Notes: generated by a model not told the origin, from the sequence alone. DNA of 5,822 nucleotides from SIG440 sp045592585 (GCA_045592585.1 JAZNVB010000029.1:1-5822), one strand, 5' to 3'; shown: positions 1 through 5,793, numbered from the stretch's first letter. Numbers and translations: made by a program.

Positions 1-5
1 TATCT

Positions 6-35
6 AATATATCACACCAAACCACTCTTTGTCAA
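6..35 (-). promoter_or_regulatory. Downstream promoter (P2) of the leftward tandem pair
   Basis: Minus-strand -35 TTGACA (35-30) and -10 TATATT (11-6) are 18 bp apart; the register ATATAT gives 17 bp. The predicted start falls at the very edge of the window. An A/T-tract block at 36-66 sits upstream in the UP-element position. The spacer shares bases with P1 (AGAGTG...GTGTG versus GGAGTG...GTGTGG), so the two promoters look like diverged copies of one module. The gene served lies outside the window. Confidence 0.7.
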
Positions 36-97
36 GTCTTTTTTAAAACTTTTTTAAAAAAATCTTTCATTCTTCCGTCGCTTGGCGCAACTCGTCT

Positions 98-126
98 ATA
101 TTACCACACTTTTCACTCCTTGTCAA
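98..126 (-). promoter_or_regulatory. Upstream promoter (P1) of a leftward tandem pair, rRNA-operon style
   Basis: Read on the minus strand, a perfect -35 TTGACA (126-121) and a -10 TAATAT (103-98) are separated by exactly 17 bp. Transcription should start near 91 and run out of the left edge. Immediately upstream (127-160) lies an A/T-tract stretch resembling an UP element. A short possible hairpin (GTTGC/GCGAC with a G-U pair) lies at the predicted start of the transcript. The match to sigma-A consensus is seen directly. That it serves a ribosomal RNA operon is inferred from the tandem arrangement. Confidence 0.75.
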
Positions 127-175
127 TACCTTTTTGCAAAAATTTTTTAATTTTTTTACTTGTAATATTATTGCC

Positions 176-204
176 AAAGATTTCATATTTATTCACCATA
201 TAAT
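176..204 (+). promoter_or_regulatory. Possible promoter of the carboxypeptidase gene
   Basis: A perfect -10 TATAAT lies at 199-204, inside CATATAAT (197-204). No good sigma-A -35 sits 16-18 bp upstream; the nearest candidate, TTGCCA (171-176), is 22 bp away. With 14-bp spacing, AAAGAT T at 176-182 partly resembles a sporulation sigma-E -35, and CATATAAT resembles a sigma-E -10 with one mismatch. Either reading puts the transcript start near 211, just before the Shine-Dalgarno AAAGG and downstream of the first ATG at 208. The choice of sigma factor is not settled by the sequence. Confidence 0.4.
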
Positions 205-225
205 ATAATGAAAGGTTTTGAATTT

Positions 226-1404
226 ATGAGATCTTTAAAACGCTTTTTATGCATTTTTATCTGCTTGTGCATTTTTCCTTTTGTGTCTGTATCCGCCGAA
301 ATAGTCAGCCAGGTCAACGCAGACGTTGAAGCCCAGATTGTAAACGCTCCATCTGCAATACTGATGGAGGAATCGTCAGGGCAAGTGTTATACGAGTTAA
401 ACGCCGACGAAAAGCTACCTATTGCAAGTGTAACTAAAACAATGACAATGCTTTTAATTATGGAAGCTCTTGATACAGGGAAAATTTCTCTCAGCGACAC
501 AGTTACCACAAGTGAATATGCGGCATCAATGGGCGGCTCTCAGGTCTTTTTGGAGGTTGGAGAGCAGATGAATGTTGAAGATATGTTTAAAGCCATAGTC
601 ATTGCTTCAGGCAACGATGCCGCTGTTGCCATGGCAGAGCATATCGCCGGAACAGAATCAGCCTTTGTTGAAATGATGAACAACCGCGCAAAAGAACTTG
701 GCTGCAAAAACACACATTTTATAAACTGTAACGGTCTTGACGAAACAGCCGAGCATTACAGTACCGCCCGTGATGTTGCAATAATTTCATGTCAGCTACT
801 GAAGCATCCAAAATTTACCGATTACAGTACTATATGGATGGACACCCTGCGGGGCGGAGAATTTGGGCTTTCGAACACAAATAAGCTCATCCGTTTTTAT
901 AACGGTGCAAACGGAATCAAGACCGGTTCTACATCCATTGCCAAATATTGCCTTTCTGCATCAGCAAAACGTGATGGAATGCAGCTTGTGGCAGTTATTC
1001 TTGCAGCACCCACCACAGCCGACCGTTTTTCAAGTGCCACCCGACTTCTTGATTACGGTTTTGCAAATTATTCGGTTGTTAAGGCATCCGAAAAAATTGG
1101 TGCACTTGACCCTTTGAATGTTACAGGAGGCAAAGCAGAAACCGTTGCAATAGCCGCTGACCCCAAATGCAGTTTTATTGTAAAAAAAGGCAATCAGGAT
1201 AAGATTGAAGTTTCACTTGCTTTTGACGAGCCCATAAAAGCACCGGTTTCAAAAAATCAGATTTTGGGTCAGGCAACCATGAAAATAGGTGACGAAAAAG
1301 TTGCCGTTTGCGATATAGTTGCAACAGAAGCTGTTGAAAGGATGAACATTGCCACCATGTTTGGCAAGATAATGAAAATGTGGCTGTGCATGAAAGTTGA
1401 TTGA
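226..1404 (+). CDS. dacF: D-alanyl-D-alanine carboxypeptidase (DacF/PBP5 class, peptidase S11)
   Basis: This is a low-molecular-mass penicillin-binding protein that removes the terminal D-alanine from peptidoglycan stem peptides outside the membrane. Numbered from ATG 226 (392 aa), it has a basic start and a hydrophobic cysteine-rich signal peptide, with likely cleavage after VSVSA near residue 24. All three catalytic motifs are present: SVTK at 68-71 (nucleophile Ser68, Lys71), SGN at 128-130 and KTG at 232-234. A beta-rich C-terminal domain follows, then an amphipathic tail (about 370-392) of the type that anchors PBP5 proteins to the membrane. The upstream ATG at 208 has no Shine-Dalgarno site and would lie before the predicted transcript start; ATG 226 has AAAGG (211-215) 10 nt ahead. 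In Bacillus dacF and dacB act in sporulation and dacA in growth. Which role applies here cannot be decided, so the symbol is by class only. Confidence 0.9.
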   Translation: MRSLKRFLCIFICLCIFPFVSVSAEIVSQVNADVEAQIVNAPSAILMEESSGQVLYELNADEKLPIASVTKTMTMLLIMEALDTGKISLSDTVTTSEYAASMGGSQVFLEVGEQMNVEDMFKAIVIASGNDAAVAMAEHIAGTESAFVEMMNNRAKELGCKNTHFINCNGLDETAEHYSTARDVAIISCQLLKHPKFTDYSTIWMDTLRGGEFGLSNTNKLIRFYNGANGIKTGSTSIAKYCLSASAKRDGMQLVAVILAAPTTADRFSSATRLLDYGFANYSVVKASEKIGALDPLNVTGGKAETVAIAADPKCSFIVKKGNQDKIEVSLAFDEPIKAPVSKNQILGQATMKIGDEKVAVCDIVATEAVERMNIATMFGKIMKMWLCMKVD

Positions 1405-1429
1405 CATTTCCCTTATAATAATGTAGAAT
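1401..1429 (+). promoter_or_regulatory. sigma-A promoter of mtnN overlapping the dacF stop codon
   Basis: A perfect -35 TTGACA (1401-1406) and -10 TAGAAT (1424-1429) are 17 bp apart. The TGA stop of the carboxypeptidase (1402-1404) lies inside the -35 hexamer. Transcription should begin near 1436, giving a leader of about 30 nt, too short for a riboswitch. No terminator separates the two genes, so mtnN may also receive read-through from upstream. Confidence 0.75.
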
Positions 1430-1465
1430 ATACTATATTAACTTTCCATAAAGGAGTATATACAA

Positions 1466-2152
1466 ATGATAGGAATAATTGGTGCAATGGATGTGGAGGT
1501 TAACAGTTTTAAGGAACTGATGATCGATAAGCAAACAGAAATAATCAGTGGAATAGAATTTGTCAGTGGTAAGCTGTGGGGAAAATCTGTTGTTGTGGCA
1601 GTAAGCGGTGTAGGGAAGGTTAACGCTGCAATCTGCACCCAGACAATGTGCCTTAAATACTCACCCAACTTTATTATTAACAGCGGTGTGGCAGGCGGTC
1701 TTGAAAAGTCACTTAACATATGTGATGTGGTTGTTGCCAGCGCTGTAATTCAGCACGATATGGATACCTCGCCTCTTGGCGACCCTGTGGGTTTTGTATC
1801 AGGAATAGATCTTGTTGACATTCCCTGCGATGAAAAAATCTCCAACATTCTGTTTGAAGCATCAGCCGAGAACGGTATTCACGCACTTATGGGCAAAATC
1901 GTGTCCGGCGACCAGTTTATAAACAGCGCCGAAAAGAAAAAATATCTTGTAGATACCTTTGATGCATATGCTTGCGAAATGGAGGCCGCCTCAATAGGCC
2001 ACGTTGCATATAAAAACAACGTCCCCTTTTGTATCCTCCGTTCAATATCGGATAATGCCGACGGCAGCTCGCACTTGTCTTATACAGAATTTGTGGAGGC
2101 TGCTGCAAAAAATCTTGTGAAGGTTATGAAATCCTTTCTTGCAAAACTCTAA
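1466..2152 (+). CDS. mtnN: 5'-methylthioadenosine/S-adenosylhomocysteine nucleosidase
   Basis: This cytoplasmic enzyme hydrolyses methylthioadenosine and S-adenosylhomocysteine to adenine plus methylthioribose or S-ribosylhomocysteine. It relieves product inhibition of SAM-dependent reactions and feeds methionine salvage and, where LuxS exists, AI-2 synthesis. The 228-aa length is typical. The N-terminal IGIIGAMDVE carries the conserved Glu11. The GVGKVNAA loop is at 48-55 and the NSGVAGG segment at 72-78. SGDQF at 147-151 and CEMEAAS at 170-176 supply Met172 and Glu173 for ribose contacts. SDNAD at 195-199 contains Asp196, the usual adenine-protonating acid. These match Glu12, Glu174 and Asp197 of the E. 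coli enzyme with a one-residue shift. The start has an excellent site AAAGGAG (1450-1456) 9 nt ahead. It is followed by a strong terminator and is probably mostly monocistronic. Confidence 0.95.
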   Translation: MIGIIGAMDVEVNSFKELMIDKQTEIISGIEFVSGKLWGKSVVVAVSGVGKVNAAICTQTMCLKYSPNFIINSGVAGGLEKSLNICDVVVASAVIQHDMDTSPLGDPVGFVSGIDLVDIPCDEKISNILFEASAENGIHALMGKIVSGDQFINSAEKKKYLVDTFDAYACEMEAASIGHVAYKNNVPFCILRSISDNADGSSHLSYTEFVEAAAKNLVKVMKSFLAKL

Positions 2153-2156
2153 ATTT

Positions 2157-2192
2157 AAATCGGCTGTCCCTTAAAAGTGACAGCCGATTTTT
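2157..2192. terminator. Rho-independent terminator, probably bidirectional
   Basis: A perfect 12-bp stem pairs 2157-2168 (AAATCGGCTGTC) with 2179-2190, with a 10-nt loop. On the plus strand it ends in five T residues, starting 4 nt after the mtnN stop. On the minus strand it lies about 17 nt past the stop of the convergent small gene and runs into a T-rich stretch (TTTAAATTT), so it can plausibly end both transcripts. Confidence 0.85.
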
Positions 2193-2206
2193 ATATTGTC
2201 ATATTT

Positions 2207-2533
2207 TCATTGGAAATCATAAAACCGCGCGCCAGAATATACCAGTGTTCCCGTTTGTTTTAATTTGAGTCGATTATAAGTTTCGGGGGATACATCAAAA
2301 TACATTTTCTTGTTTTCGCAAAGAAAGGTAATTACATACCTTCTTGTGTATGAAGGAATCTTTGCCACAAAGGTTTCGGTCACATATGTCTGCTTATTCA
2401 CCACGGTGACCTTAACTCTTTTGGGGCGGGAGACACCGGATTTGAAGCGTCTTGCTATAAGCCTTCCCCATGCACACACTGTCAAAACAATCAGTACAAT
2501 GCCTGTCAAAATACCAAATATATTGTCACCCAA
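2207..2533 (-). CDS. Small membrane-anchored protein resembling DUF2500/YhhM
   Basis: The function is unknown. Residues about 5-22 form one transmembrane helix followed by a basic run (R24, R28, R29, K31), which predicts that the remaining soluble domain faces the cytoplasm. That domain has alternating beta-strand character and ends with a Tyr-x-x-Leu segment, then GTLVYSGARFYDFQ. This resembles the C-terminal signature of DUF2500 proteins such as E. coli YhhM (GTLSYKGTRF...F); the family link is by recall and not by search. The longest frame opens at GTG 2542, but that codon overlaps the Shine-Dalgarno AAGGAG (2547-2542). TTG at 2533-2531 is spaced 8 nt from it and is the better start, giving 108 aa. 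The gene is alone, with its own promoter, and converges on mtnN. Confidence 0.72.
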   Translation of the reverse strand: MGDNIFGILTGIVLIVLTVCAWGRLIARRFKSGVSRPKRVKVTVVNKQTYVTETFVAKIPSYTRRYVITFLCENKKMYFDVSPETYNRLKLKQTGTLVYSGARFYDFQ

Positions 2534-2568
2534 AGCCAACACTCCTTTTTAGGGCACATTCTTTTTAT

Positions 2569-2597
2569 ATAATACCATAAAACAACAGCGACATCAA
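2569..2597 (-). promoter_or_regulatory. sigma-A promoter of the DUF2500-like gene
   Basis: On the minus strand, -35 TTGATG (2597-2592) and -10 TATTAT (2574-2569) are 17 bp apart. The transcript would begin near 2562, about 29 nt before the TTG start. The site lies downstream of the kinase operon terminator, so this gene appears independently transcribed. Confidence 0.6.
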
Positions 2598-2625
2598 TCG
2601 CAATGCTACATTATTTAACTTATTC

Positions 2626-2660
2626 AAAAGAAATGTCCTGCAGCAATGTGGCCGCAGGAC
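2626..2660 (-). terminator. Terminator of the nucleotidyltransferase-kinase operon
   Basis: A GC-rich stem pairs 2635-2641 (GTCCTGC) with 2654-2660, and two further G-C pairs can form inside the loop. It begins 14 nt after the kinase stop on the minus strand. The following tract is ATTTCTTTT, an interrupted U-run, so it may be less efficient than the mtnN terminator. Confidence 0.7.
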
Positions 2661-2674
2661 AAAATATCCGGTTG

Positions 2675-3748
2675 TTATATATACTTTTCAACAATCTTCT
2701 TCATATCATCAAATTTTGATTCAATGTCCTTAACCAGTTTGAACTGTGTTCTTGCACGATCAAGATTGTGATGCTCACGATGAACTTTGAAATATGTATC
2801 TCCGTTTAAGTAATCTGCCAGAAAACGTATACCACATTCATAGGTCATCAGCAATGCAGACATCGGAAGAAGTTCAATTTCCTTTTCGGTAAGGCATTTT
2901 GCAGTTTCGCCAAGGAAGCCCTTTGCAAACTGTTCAAATTTTTCAAGGTCAAACCAGATTTTGCTGAGGTCGGTTTCGTCCTCGGTACCGCTTGATGCAC
3001 CAAATCTGAGAGCATCACCAAAATCATAAAGCACCGAGCCCGGCATAACAGTATCAAGGTCAATAACGCAAACACCCTCTAATGTATCTTTATCAAAAAG
3101 GACGTTATTCAGCTTTGTGTCATTGTGTGTAACCCTGAGAGGAACAGTACCCTTTGCCATTTCATCAGTAATTTTTGATGCATACTTTGCATATTCAATA
3201 GCAAAATCAACTTCGTTTTTAACAGCCACAAGCCTGCCTGCAGCATTTTTGCTTATTGCCGCCTCAAGCTGCTTAACCCTTTCGGGAGTGTTGTGGAAAT
3301 CAACAATAGTTTCATAAAGCTTGTCGGCAGGATAATCGTCAAGCATATTCTGGAACCTGCCAAATGCTGTACCCGCATGATAAAGCTGTACGGGATTTTC
3401 AACCGTATCAAAGCTGACACTGTCTTCAACAAATTTATACATTCTGAAATAATTTTCATCATCCAGCTTGTAATAATTCTTTCCATCCTTTGTGCGGATA
3501 ACATTGAGAGTATCTCTGTCGGGGTTTCCGCCATTTTTTGCTATTTTCTTTTTAAGATGCTCGGTTACGTTGTAAATGTTCTCCATAACCTCATCCGGAT
3601 TTTTAAAAACCTTTATGTTTATTCTCTGCAGGATAACTCTGGGTGCCGCTTCACAAAGGTATGTATCGTTAATGTGCCCGTTTCCATAACCTTCGATTGT
3701 GGTCTCAATATTAAACTGAGCACATACATCCTTTAAACTAAATTCCAT
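2675..3748 (-). CDS. NahK-like anomeric sugar kinase (APH phosphotransferase fold)
   Basis: This predicted cytoplasmic kinase transfers phosphate from ATP to the anomeric hydroxyl of a sugar. The 357-aa length and motif order resemble bifidobacterial N-acetylhexosamine 1-kinase (NahK/LnpB, about 359 aa), recalled and not searched. GYGNGHINDTY at 20-30 is the nucleotide-side loop. ILQRIN at 39-44 and DYPADKLYETI before residue 150 are family-typical. HNDTKLNN at 208-215 gives the catalytic-loop Asp210 and Asn215. VIDLDTVMPG at 228-237 supplies metal-binding Asp230, followed by YDFGDALR. ATG 3748 overlaps the end of the upstream nucleotidyltransferase by 11 nt and has AAGGG about 7 nt ahead, indicating translational coupling. 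Automatic annotation may call it aminoglycoside phosphotransferase, but the HND/IDLDTVMPG pattern and the context favour a sugar substrate. Whether that is GlcNAc, GalNAc, glucose or another sugar is unknown. Confidence 0.82.
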   Translation of the reverse strand: MEFSLKDVCAQFNIETTIEGYGNGHINDTYLCEAAPRVILQRINIKVFKNPDEVMENIYNVTEHLKKKIAKNGGNPDRDTLNVIRTKDGKNYYKLDDENYFRMYKFVEDSVSFDTVENPVQLYHAGTAFGRFQNMLDDYPADKLYETIVDFHNTPERVKQLEAAISKNAAGRLVAVKNEVDFAIEYAKYASKITDEMAKGTVPLRVTHNDTKLNNVLFDKDTLEGVCVIDLDTVMPGSVLYDFGDALRFGASSGTEDETDLSKIWFDLEKFEQFAKGFLGETAKCLTEKEIELLPMSALLMTYECGIRFLADYLNGDTYFKVHREHHNLDRARTQFKLVKDIESKFDDMKKIVEKYI

Positions 3749-4586
3749 TGTAATACCCTTCCTCTACAAATTTTTTCATTGCATCAACAACTGTGTCTTT
3801 ATCTTCTTTATATGTAACGCCATACCATTTTTCGTCTGTTTCAAGAACTCTTACCTTTTCGCCCTTGGTTTTGATCATATTATCAACAACAAAAGGAATA
3901 TAGAATTCCTCCTTCATAGGATTGGAAAGGTTGCCTAAGAATTTTACAAAATCTTCTCTTACGCTTTCAAAAACCGAAGGAAGCAGCCCCCACATATTCA
4001 TAGAAACAATCGTTTCAAGGGGAATACCACTGTTCTTGTCAAGGTCGGTATGTTCAACAACGCCTTTTAAAATGCCGTCCTGAACGTCACACACTCCGCG
4101 TGAAACCGTACCGTTTTCTGTAATTGTGTTACCCAGCGAAAAGCCCACCATGCAGGTTTCATCCTTTGCCACAAGGTTGTCATGAAGAATTTTATATGAT
4201 TTTTGACCATAATAATCATCTGCATTTATCAGAGCAAAAGGTGTATCAACTGCGTTTTCGCAACAGAATACTGCATGACCCGTTCCCCAGGGCTTGGTTC
4301 TGCCATCAGGAACCGAAAAACCTTCAGGAAGATAATCCATATCCTGAAATACATAGTCAACGTCCGTCATTTTTTCAATTCTGCGACCAGCAATTTCGCG
4401 AAAATCCTTTTCAATATCACGTCTGATAATAAAAACGGTTTTGTCAAAACCCGCTTTTACCGCATCGTAAACCGAAAAATCAAGGATTATTTCACCATTG
4501 GGGCCAACAGGTGCAATCTGCTTAAGACCACCAAATCTGCTGCCCATTCCTGCCGCCATAACTACAAGTGTTGTTTTCTTATCCAT
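3738..4586 (-). CDS. Sugar-1-phosphate nucleotidyltransferase (NTP_transferase family)
   Basis: This enzyme is predicted to join a nucleoside triphosphate to a sugar 1-phosphate, giving an NDP-sugar and pyrophosphate in the cytoplasm. Numbered from ATG 4586 (282 aa), VVMAAGMGSRFGGLKQ at 8-23 is the GxGxR-type NTP-binding signature with its lysine. PWGTGHAV at 99-106 is the base and sugar-phosphate contact segment. NADDYYG at 121-127 carries the metal-binding aspartates, and EEFYIP and WYGVTYKEDK mark the C-terminal half. The longest frame starts at 4619, but that ATG has no ribosome site. ATG 4586 has GAGAGG (4600-4595) at 8 nt and puts the Rossmann strand at the usual N-terminal position. 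It is the first gene of the operon, and its TAG overlaps the kinase start. UTP with glucose, GlcNAc or GalNAc 1-phosphate is plausible; the nucleotide and sugar cannot be read from sequence alone. Confidence 0.85.
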   Translation of the reverse strand: MDKKTTLVVMAAGMGSRFGGLKQIAPVGPNGEIILDFSVYDAVKAGFDKTVFIIRRDIEKDFREIAGRRIEKMTDVDYVFQDMDYLPEGFSVPDGRTKPWGTGHAVFCCENAVDTPFALINADDYYGQKSYKILHDNLVAKDETCMVGFSLGNTITENGTVSRGVCDVQDGILKGVVEHTDLDKNSGIPLETIVSMNMWGLLPSVFESVREDFVKFLGNLSNPMKEEFYIPFVVDNMIKTKGEKVRVLETDEKWYGVTYKEDKDTVVDAMKKFVEEGYYNGI

Positions 4587-4657
4587 TTTGTAAACCTCTC
4601 TATCGACAAAATAGTTCATATATTCTATTCGCCAAAACTTTCTTTTTTCCTTTTTTT

Positions 4658-4663
4658 ATTATA
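4658..4663 (-). promoter_or_regulatory. Candidate -10 box of the nucleotidyltransferase-kinase operon
   Basis: A perfect minus-strand TATAAT lies at 4663-4658, giving a leader of about 65 nt before ATG 4586. The -35 region at normal spacing (near 4681-4686) is poor. A promoter with a weak -35 next to a divergent AraC gene fits dependence on an activator, but this is inference. Confidence 0.45.
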
Positions 4664-4728
4664 AACCATAAAACCTTTTCCGTATTTGCAGATAAATAAC
4701 TTTATTTTATATTATTGTATCAATTTGC

Positions 4729-4757
4729 TTGCATAGTTTAGTTTTTTCTGTTATCCT
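4729..4757 (+). promoter_or_regulatory. Possible promoter of the AraC-family gene
   Basis: TTGCAT (4729-4734) and TATCCT (4752-4757) are 17 bp apart, which would start transcription near 4764 and give a leader of about 26 nt. The -10 matches consensus at four of six positions, so the promoter is likely weak, as is common for regulator genes. Other registers in this AT-rich stretch are possible. Confidence 0.4.
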
Positions 4758-4789
4758 TAATATATGAAAATAACTCAAGGGTGATACAA

Positions 4790-5719
4790 ATGCCAAATTA
4801 CACAGGACACAATCTGGATACTACTTTGGAAATCGGAAAGCTCTTTTCGGTTCATTATTTTGAATACTCAAAAGACTTTAAGTACCATGGTGAACATCAT
4901 GACTTCTGGGAGTTTGTATATGTTGACAAGGGCGAGATAACTGCCACGGCAGATAACCGTGAAATAACCTTGTCGCAAGGGCACGTTATATTCCACAAGC
5001 CCAACGAATGGCACAACATCCGCGCTAACGGGAAAATTGCTCCCAACGTGGCGATTGTCAGTTTTGAATGTCACTCCCCTGCTATGAACTTTTTTTGCAA
5101 CCGCGTTATGAAGGCAGGTCAGGAGCATAAAAGTCTGATTTCAAAAATCATATCCGAGTATACCAACGCATTTTGCACACCACTGGGTGATATATTTACC
5201 ACAAGTCTTGAAACCAAGGAATCAAATATAACAGGTGCCGAACAGCTTATAAAGCAGTATCTTTGCGAATTTCTGATACTGTTTCTGAGGCAAAGTTCAC
5301 CTGGAGTTCAGCATCGGAGCTTTACAGTAAACAGTTCAAGCTCTACACTTAACATTCTTGAAAATTATATGCTGGATCACATCGCCGAGATAATGACAAT
5401 AGAACGGCTGATGAAATACAGCGGTCTTAACCGTATGGGGGTTAATCGTCTGTTTAAAAGCAATTATGGGGTCAGCCCTATTCAGTATTTTATTTATCTT
5501 AAGATTGAACTTGCAAAAAAATACATTCGCGAGGATAATTACAACATTTCTCAGATTGCGGAGCTGTTGGGGTATTCAAGTATTCACTATTTTTCGTTGC
5601 AATTTAAGAAAACCACAGGGATGTCACCCAGCGAATATTCCACCTCCATCAAAGCAATGTCGCCACTTGACAGCGCAAGTCAGGAATTTAAACCACCAAA
5701 AAGAATACAGTCGCCCTGA
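4790..5719 (+). CDS. AraC-family transcriptional regulator with cupin sensor domain
   Basis: This predicted DNA-binding regulator is 309 aa long from ATG 4790. Residues about 15-95 form an AraC-type cupin with H33, HH at 36-37, FWEF around 39-42 and a GHVIFHKPNEWH segment at 64-75, typical of ligand-sensing pockets. The C-terminal HTH_18 domain covers about 186-295. The first helix-turn-helix is near 201-226 (MTIERLMKYSGLNRMGVNRL). The second is near 250-276, in the classic form ISQIAELLGYSSIHYFSLQF followed by KKTTGMSPSEY. GTG 4781 opens the longest frame but overlaps the AAGGG ribosome site (4777-4781); ATG 4790 is 8 nt downstream of it and is preferred. Divergent placement suggests it controls the nucleotidyltransferase-kinase operon, probably as a sugar-responsive activator. 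The ligand is unknown. Confidence 0.92.
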   Translation: MPNYTGHNLDTTLEIGKLFSVHYFEYSKDFKYHGEHHDFWEFVYVDKGEITATADNREITLSQGHVIFHKPNEWHNIRANGKIAPNVAIVSFECHSPAMNFFCNRVMKAGQEHKSLISKIISEYTNAFCTPLGDIFTTSLETKESNITGAEQLIKQYLCEFLILFLRQSSPGVQHRSFTVNSSSSTLNILENYMLDHIAEIMTIERLMKYSGLNRMGVNRLFKSNYGVSPIQYFIYLKIELAKKYIREDNYNISQIAELLGYSSIHYFSLQFKKTTGMSPSEYSTSIKAMSPLDSASQEFKPPKRIQSP

Positions 5720-5724
5720 TATAA

Positions 5725-5763
5725 ACAGAACCGGTTTGTGCAGACAGCACCAACCGGTTCTGT
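5725..5763. repeat. Strong hairpin 1 after the AraC gene
   Basis: Twelve perfect pairs (5725-5736 with 5752-5763, ACAGAACCGGTT and its complement), one mismatch and four more pairs (5738-5741 with 5747-5750) enclose a 5-nt loop. It starts 5 nt after the araC-type stop codon. No T-run follows, so it is not a classical intrinsic terminator, though it could protect the 3' end of the mRNA or act with the next hairpin. Confidence 0.6.
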
Positions 5764-5793
5764 CAGCGTGTCGATAAAGTCGACACGCTGACA
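5761..5793. repeat. Strong hairpin 2, overlapping the base of hairpin 1
   Basis: A perfect 14-bp stem (5761-5774 with 5780-5793, TGTCAGCGTGTCGA and its complement) closes on the 5-nt loop TAAAG. It shares bases 5761-5763 with the base of hairpin 1. Neither strand has a good T-tract after the stem; the downstream plus-strand sequence is A-rich. It may be a terminator-like, REP-like or short inverted-repeat element. Confidence 0.6.

Larger units (their letters stand above)
1..145. repeat. Imperfect tandem repeat carrying the two promoters
   Basis: About 45 bp at 3-48 and 95-140 align with an offset of 91-92 bp. They share TCTA, CACAC, CACTC, TTGTCAA and the following T/A tracts, with scattered substitutions and one single-base gap. 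Each copy contains one leftward promoter with its upstream A/T tract. The similarity is best explained by duplication or common selection of a promoter module. It is not a CRISPR or mobile-element repeat. Confidence 0.5.
4587..4789. promoter_or_regulatory. Divergent control region between the sugar operon and its AraC regulator
   Basis: This 203-bp, very AT-rich region holds the start signals of both divergent units. A 10-bp inverted pair, TTCATATATT at 4615-4624 and AATATATGAA at 4759-4768, places one copy near each transcript start. The copies are about 134 bp apart and could be regulator sites, although AT-rich 10-mers can recur by chance. No hairpin terminator or riboswitch fold was recognised here. 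Confidence 0.4.

Noticed and set aside
1..145. CRISPR or insertion-sequence repeat at the left edge
   Set aside because: There are only two imperfect copies, and the conserved bases coincide with promoter elements. There are no spacers, transposase or terminal repeats.
208..228. ATG 208 as the carboxypeptidase start
   Set aside because: It has no Shine-Dalgarno site and lies before the predicted transcript start. ATG 226 has AAAGG upstream and gives a normal signal peptide.
1430..1465. SAM or SAH riboswitch ahead of mtnN
   Set aside because: The predicted leader is only about 30 nt and contains no recognisable stem set.
3293..3736. Open frames opposite or inside the kinase, nucleotidyltransferase, carboxypeptidase and mtnN genes (for example 189-509, 863-1117, 1438-1719, 3117-3317, 4203-4664)
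   Set aside because: They lack ribosome sites and family-like sequence, and they overlap well-supported genes. They are frame shadows.
2675..3748. Aminoglycoside resistance phosphotransferase
   Set aside because: The fold is shared, but the NahK-like motifs and the coupled sugar nucleotidyltransferase point to sugar metabolism.
5466..5777. Plus-strand frame running past the AraC stop into the hairpins
   Set aside because: It lies in another frame of a clear HTH domain, has low-complexity basic composition and no ribosome site.
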